Source of the DNA: Pseudomonas sp. AOB-7
Lineage (GTDB): Bacteria; Pseudomonadota; Gammaproteobacteria; Pseudomonadales; Pseudomonadaceae
Length of the DNA: 32,425 bases
Assembly (NCBI RefSeq): GCF_003696305.1
Contig: NZ_RFFK01000019.1
Location: forward strand, 20,553-52,977
Direction: 5' to 3'
Shown: positions 29,552 through 32,425 of the stretch, piece by piece
How the letters are laid out: each line of letters starts with the position of its first letter
Position numbering within the stretch: position 1 is the stretch's first letter
Notes under the pieces: generated by a model
What the model was told of the DNA's origin: nothing
The model's input: only the letters and a program-made list of their open reading frames with translations
The model's database searches: none
Made by a program: the position numbers and the translations under genes

Positions 29552-30979
29552 TTAGCGCTGGTTGGCGGCCAGCATGGTGGCCTTTTCCTGGTCCATGCGC
29601 GCCATCAGCGGTTTGCTCAGTTGCATGAAGCGTTGCTTCTCGCTGGCGGCGATGGGATCGGCCATCGGCAGCTTCTGGCTCAGCGGGTCGACGTGCACAC
29701 CGTTGACCTGGAATTCATAGTGCAGGTGCGGGCCGGTGGACAGGCCAGTGGTGCCGATATAGCCGATGATCTGCCCCTGCTTGACGGTGCTGCCATTGCG
29801 GATGCCCTTGGCGAAGCCCTGCATGTGGGCGTAGAGGGTGCGGTAGCGCTGGCCGTGCTGGATGATCACGGTGTTGCCGTAGCCGCCGTGACGGCCGGCC
29901 AGGCTGACGCGACCGTCGCCGGCTGCCTTGATCGGCGTGCCGCGCGGCGCCGCGTAGTCCACGCCCTTGTGCGCGCGAATCTTGTTCAGGATCGGGTGCT
30001 TGCGGCCGGTGGAGAAGCGCGAGCTGATTCGGGCGAAGTCCACCGGGGTGCGGATAAACGCCTTGCGCATGCTTTCGCCGTTGGCGTTGTAGTAGCTGGT
30101 GGTGCCCTGCTTGCTGGTGTAGCGCACCGCGGTGTAGGTCTTGCCGCGATTGGTGAAGCGCGCCGAGAGGATGTTGCCGGTGCCGACGCGCTTGCCGTTG
30201 ACTACCTTCTCTTCGTAGATCAGCTCGAACTCGTCGCCCTCGCGGATATCCATGGCGAAGTCGATGTCGTAGCCGAACACGTTGGCCAGCTCCATGGTCA
30301 GGCCGTGGGAGAGGCCGGCGCGCTTGGCGGAGAGGAACAGCGAACTGTTGATCACGCCATGGCTGTAGGTGGTGACAACTTCCGGCTTGACCAGGTCGCG
30401 CTGGAAGTCGAAGCCCTTGTCGCTGCGACTCAGGCGGATGGTTTCCAGATCGTTCAGCTTGCTCTGCAAGTGCTTCAGCTTGCCGGCTTCATCCAGTTCG
30501 AACGCCAGCACCTGGCCGACCTTGAGGCGGCTGAACCGCTTGGCTTCCTTGCTGCTGTTGAGCGCTTCGTGCAGGTCGTTGGCGCTCAGGCCTACCTTGG
30601 CGAACAGGGTAGACAGCGTATCGCCGTTGCTGACGGTGACGTTGTGTTGGCTGGGATCGGTGGGGGGGGAGTCGGCTGTTTCGAGATTCTTATCATCAGC
30701 GTCATGTCCGGCGCTGTGTTCGGCGTTCTCCGCACCCTGCTCGATCTTGGCGAAAGGCGAGGCGGCGCCGGTGGCGGGCTGTCCCGCTCGGAGGTCGTCC
30801 TTTTCCTGCAGTACCAGTTCGGCATCGTTGCCGAGATCCAGGTCGAGGAAGGTCTTCTGCGCTTCGACTTCGCGCGAAGGAAACACCAGCAGAGCCAGGC
30901 TCAGCAGCGCAGCTACACCGCTAGCGGCCAGGATATGGCTCTTCGGGTAGGGCGGGGCTTTGGGAGTATTTTGCGTCAT
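29552..30979 (-). CDS. mepM: M23 family murein DD-endopeptidase (MepM-like)
   Basis: A 475-residue envelope protein: cytoplasmic Pro/Lys-rich start, an uncleaved membrane helix at about 14-33, a low-complexity acidic linker, and an OapA/LysM-like region (VTVSNGDTLSTLF, about 114-140). An M23 LytM domain lies at the C terminus. The zinc ligands are intact: His338 and Asp341 (HKGVDYA) and His420 with His418 (GPHLHYEF), so it should be active. MepM-type enzymes cut cross-links to let new glycan be inserted. ATG 30979 matches the expected start but lacks a good ribosome site. Followed by anmK three bases later, a wall-turnover pair. Confidence 0.92.
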   Translation of the reverse strand: MTQNTPKAPPYPKSHILAASGVAALLSLALLVFPSREVEAQKTFLDLDLGNDAELVLQEKDDLRAGQPATGAASPFAKIEQGAENAEHSAGHDADDKNLETADSPPTDPSQHNVTVSNGDTLSTLFAKVGLSANDLHEALNSSKEAKRFSRLKVGQVLAFELDEAGKLKHLQSKLNDLETIRLSRSDKGFDFQRDLVKPEVVTTYSHGVINSSLFLSAKRAGLSHGLTMELANVFGYDIDFAMDIREGDEFELIYEEKVVNGKRVGTGNILSARFTNRGKTYTAVRYTSKQGTTSYYNANGESMRKAFIRTPVDFARISSRFSTGRKHPILNKIRAHKGVDYAAPRGTPIKAAGDGRVSLAGRHGGYGNTVIIQHGQRYRTLYAHMQGFAKGIRNGSTVKQGQIIGYIGTTGLSTGPHLHYEFQVNGVHVDPLSQKLPMADPIAASEKQRFMQLSKPLMARMDQEKATMLAANQR

Positions 30980-31161
30980 GGCGTGAGGCGTTTTCTTGGA
31001 ATATGCATTAACTGTATAAAATATAACCAAAATCGGCGTGGGGCAACCCTTGACATGCCGAGCGGAGACGTACGGGCGCTTGCCCGGGGCAAAACTTGTA
31101 ATTAGTTCGCGATCTTGTATGGTTGGTTCCCTTTCATTTTCGAGTGGTCGCGAGTCCTGTC
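30980..31161. promoter_or_regulatory. Divergent mepM / tyrS control region
   Basis: This 182-base gap contains an AT-rich block at 31000-31030 nearest mepM. Minus-strand TTGCCC and TATATT with a short (15) spacer are a possible mepM promoter. TTGACA at 31050-31055 faces tyrS but its -10 position (TACGGG area) is poor. A palindromic GCTTGCCCGGGGCAA lies at 31078-31092. Confidence 0.35.
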
Positions 31162-32361
31162 ATGAAGTCGGTCGAAGAGCAGCTGGCGCTGATCAAGCGC
31201 GGTGCGGAAGAGGTTCTGGTTGAAGCGGAGCTGGTCGAGAAGCTCAAGCGGGGTCAGCCGCTGCGGATCAAGGCCGGTTTCGATCCGACCGCGCCGGATC
31301 TGCACCTCGGCCATACCGTGCTTATTAATAAGCTGCGTCAGTTCCAGGAGCTGGGGCATCAGGTGATCTTCCTGATCGGCGACTTCACCGGCATGATCGG
31401 TGACCCCAGCGGCAAGAGCGCCACCCGCCCGCCGCTGACCCGCGAGCAGGTGCTGGATAACGCCGAGACCTATAAGCAGCAGGTGTTCAAGATCCTCGAT
31501 CCGGCCAAGACCGAGGTCGCGTTCAACTCCACCTGGATGGATGCGCTGAAGCCGGCCGACTTCATTCGTCTGGCCTCGCAGTACACCGTGGCGCGCATGC
31601 TCGAGCGCGACGATTTCGACAAGCGCTACACCAGCAACCAGCCCATTGCCATTCACGAGTTCCTCTATCCGCTGGTGCAGGGCTACGACTCGGTGGCGCT
31701 GAAAGCCGACGTCGAGCTTGGCGGCACCGACCAGAAGTTCAACCTGCTGATGGGGCGCGAGCTGCAGCGCGCCTATGGGCAGGAGTCGCAGTGCATTGTC
31801 ACCATGCCGCTGCTGGAAGGGCTGGACGGCGTGAAGAAGATGTCCAAATCCCTGGGTAACTATGTGGGCATCCAGGAAGCGCCGGGGGTGATGTACAACA
31901 AGCTGGTGTCCATGCCGGATGCGCTGATGTGGCGTTACTTCGAGCTGCTCAGCTTCCGCTCCATGGAAGAGATCGAGCAGTTCAAGCTCGACGTCGAGCA
32001 GGGCGCCAATCCGCGCGACATCAAGATCAAGCTGGCCGAAGAAATCGTCGCCCGCTTCCATGGTGAAGAGGCGGCGGCCACTGCGCATCGTTCTGCCGGC
32101 AACCGCATGAAAGAAGGCGAGCTGCCCGAGGATCTGCCCGAGGTGGAACTGGCCTCGGCCGAGGATATGCCGATTTCCTCCGTCCTTAATAAGGCGGGGT
32201 TGGTGAAGAACGCCGCCGTTGCGCGCGACCTGCTGGGCTCTGGCGGTGTGCGCGTGGATGGCGAAGTAGTCGATCGGGCCTTTCTGTTCAAGGTGGGGGC
32301 GACCCACGTTTGCCAGGCCGGCAAGAAGGCCTTTGCGCGCATCACGCTCAAGGCTGAGTAA
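31162..32361 (+). CDS. tyrS: Tyrosyl-tRNA synthetase
   Basis: A 399-residue class I synthetase. The HIGH-type motif is HLGH at 48-51 and KMSKS is at 226-230. The tyrosine pocket contains GFDPTAPDLHLGH and GGTDQKFN, and a C-terminal S4 RNA-binding domain (about 337-372) recognises tRNA. Pseudomonas can carry two TyrRS types; this one has the KMSKS signature and position of the P. aeruginosa PA0668 gene (TyrZ). The ATG at 31162 gives the family start MKSVEEQLALI. It ends in tandem stops TAATAA. Confidence 0.97.
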   Translation: MKSVEEQLALIKRGAEEVLVEAELVEKLKRGQPLRIKAGFDPTAPDLHLGHTVLINKLRQFQELGHQVIFLIGDFTGMIGDPSGKSATRPPLTREQVLDNAETYKQQVFKILDPAKTEVAFNSTWMDALKPADFIRLASQYTVARMLERDDFDKRYTSNQPIAIHEFLYPLVQGYDSVALKADVELGGTDQKFNLLMGRELQRAYGQESQCIVTMPLLEGLDGVKKMSKSLGNYVGIQEAPGVMYNKLVSMPDALMWRYFELLSFRSMEEIEQFKLDVEQGANPRDIKIKLAEEIVARFHGEEAAATAHRSAGNRMKEGELPEDLPEVELASAEDMPISSVLNKAGLVKNAAVARDLLGSGGVRVDGEVVDRAFLFKVGATHVCQAGKKAFARITLKAE

Positions 32362-32364
32362 TAA

Positions 32365-32413
32365 AACTGCAATTTATGCTTGACGCGCGTTCTGCTGGCG
32401 GTAGAATGCGCGC
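32365..32413 (+). promoter_or_regulatory. Probable rRNA operon promoter
   Basis: TTGACG (32380-32385), a 16-base spacer and TAGAAT (32402-32407) form a strong promoter, preceded by an AT-rich UP-like stretch (AAACTGCAATTTATG) and followed by a GC-rich discriminator GCGCGCC. This is the architecture of stable RNA promoters. In P. aeruginosa tyrZ is followed by a 16S rRNA gene, so an rrn operon probably begins just past the window. Confidence 0.7.
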
Positions 32414-32425
32414 CACTTCAGCGCT

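Noticed and set aside
31012..31029. CTGTATAAAATATAACCA upstream of mepM as a LexA box
   Set aside because: The first half matches, but the second half should end in CAG sixteen bases from the start and does not; mepM is not a typical SOS gene.
1..32425. CRISPR array, tRNA, insertion sequence or toxin-antitoxin pair
   Set aside because: No regularly spaced repeats, cloverleaf sequence, transposase or small paired genes were seen on either strand.

Overview
The window reads as chromosomal core DNA from a high-GC gammaproteobacterium, almost certainly a Pseudomonas (sensu lato). The evidence is close residue-level resemblance to Pseudomonas proteins as I remember them (LptD, TrpE/G/D/C, Vfr, Coq7, ErpA, TyrS). 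The gene order also follows the P. aeruginosa PA0589-PA0668 segment (glpE-apaH-apaG-rsmA-pdxA-surA-lptD | amgK-murU; rpe-gph-trpE; trpGDC-vfr-osmC; coq7 to tyrS). I could run no database search, so species is not assigned.

Layout. 35-7686 (minus): lptD-surA-pdxA-rsmA-apaG-apaH-glpE, an outer-membrane biogenesis / cofactor / rRNA-methylation superoperon, with a strong intrinsic terminator between surA and pdxA. 7812-10268 (plus): amgK-murU-djlA, facing a DUF3530 gene whose stop codon overlaps that of djlA. 11394-16918 (plus): rpe-gph, then a trp leader/attenuator and a contiguous trpE-G-D-C unit ending in a perfect 21-bp bidirectional terminator shared with vfr (minus). 17856-20970: osmC-like (plus), coq7 and a HIT gene (minus), and a Ycf46-like AAA+ ATPase (plus). 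A 142-bp palindromic inverted-repeat element starts at the ATPase stop codon. 21120-25644 (minus): hemJ-nitronate monooxygenase-alanine-racemase-fold enzyme-DUF805 protein-SDR. 25778-28375 (plus): argC-DUF6776-bactofilin-erpA. 28457-30979 (minus): anmK and an M23 peptidase. 31162-32361 (plus): tyrS, followed at the window edge by what looks like an rRNA operon promoter.

How the genes work together. Peptidoglycan recycling is well represented: AnmK supplies MurNAc-6-P, and AmgK and MurU turn MurNAc into UDP-MurNAc (the phosphatase MupP is not here). The M23 peptidase and bactofilin also belong to wall and cell-shape biology. LptD and SurA serve outer-membrane assembly. Four trp genes cover the first and later steps of tryptophan synthesis (not trpF, trpA or trpB), and the leader peptide with three Trp codons suggests attenuation.

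The window contains no CRISPR, tRNA, prophage or obvious defence island. The most interesting signals are the intact trpE-trpG junction (the site of the pyocin island in P. aeruginosa), the trp attenuator, the palindromic repeat at 20970-21111, a predicted exported PLP enzyme without a visible metal-site motif, and the uncharacterised AAA+, DUF805 and DUF6776-bactofilin genes. No gap between genes exceeds 300 bases.
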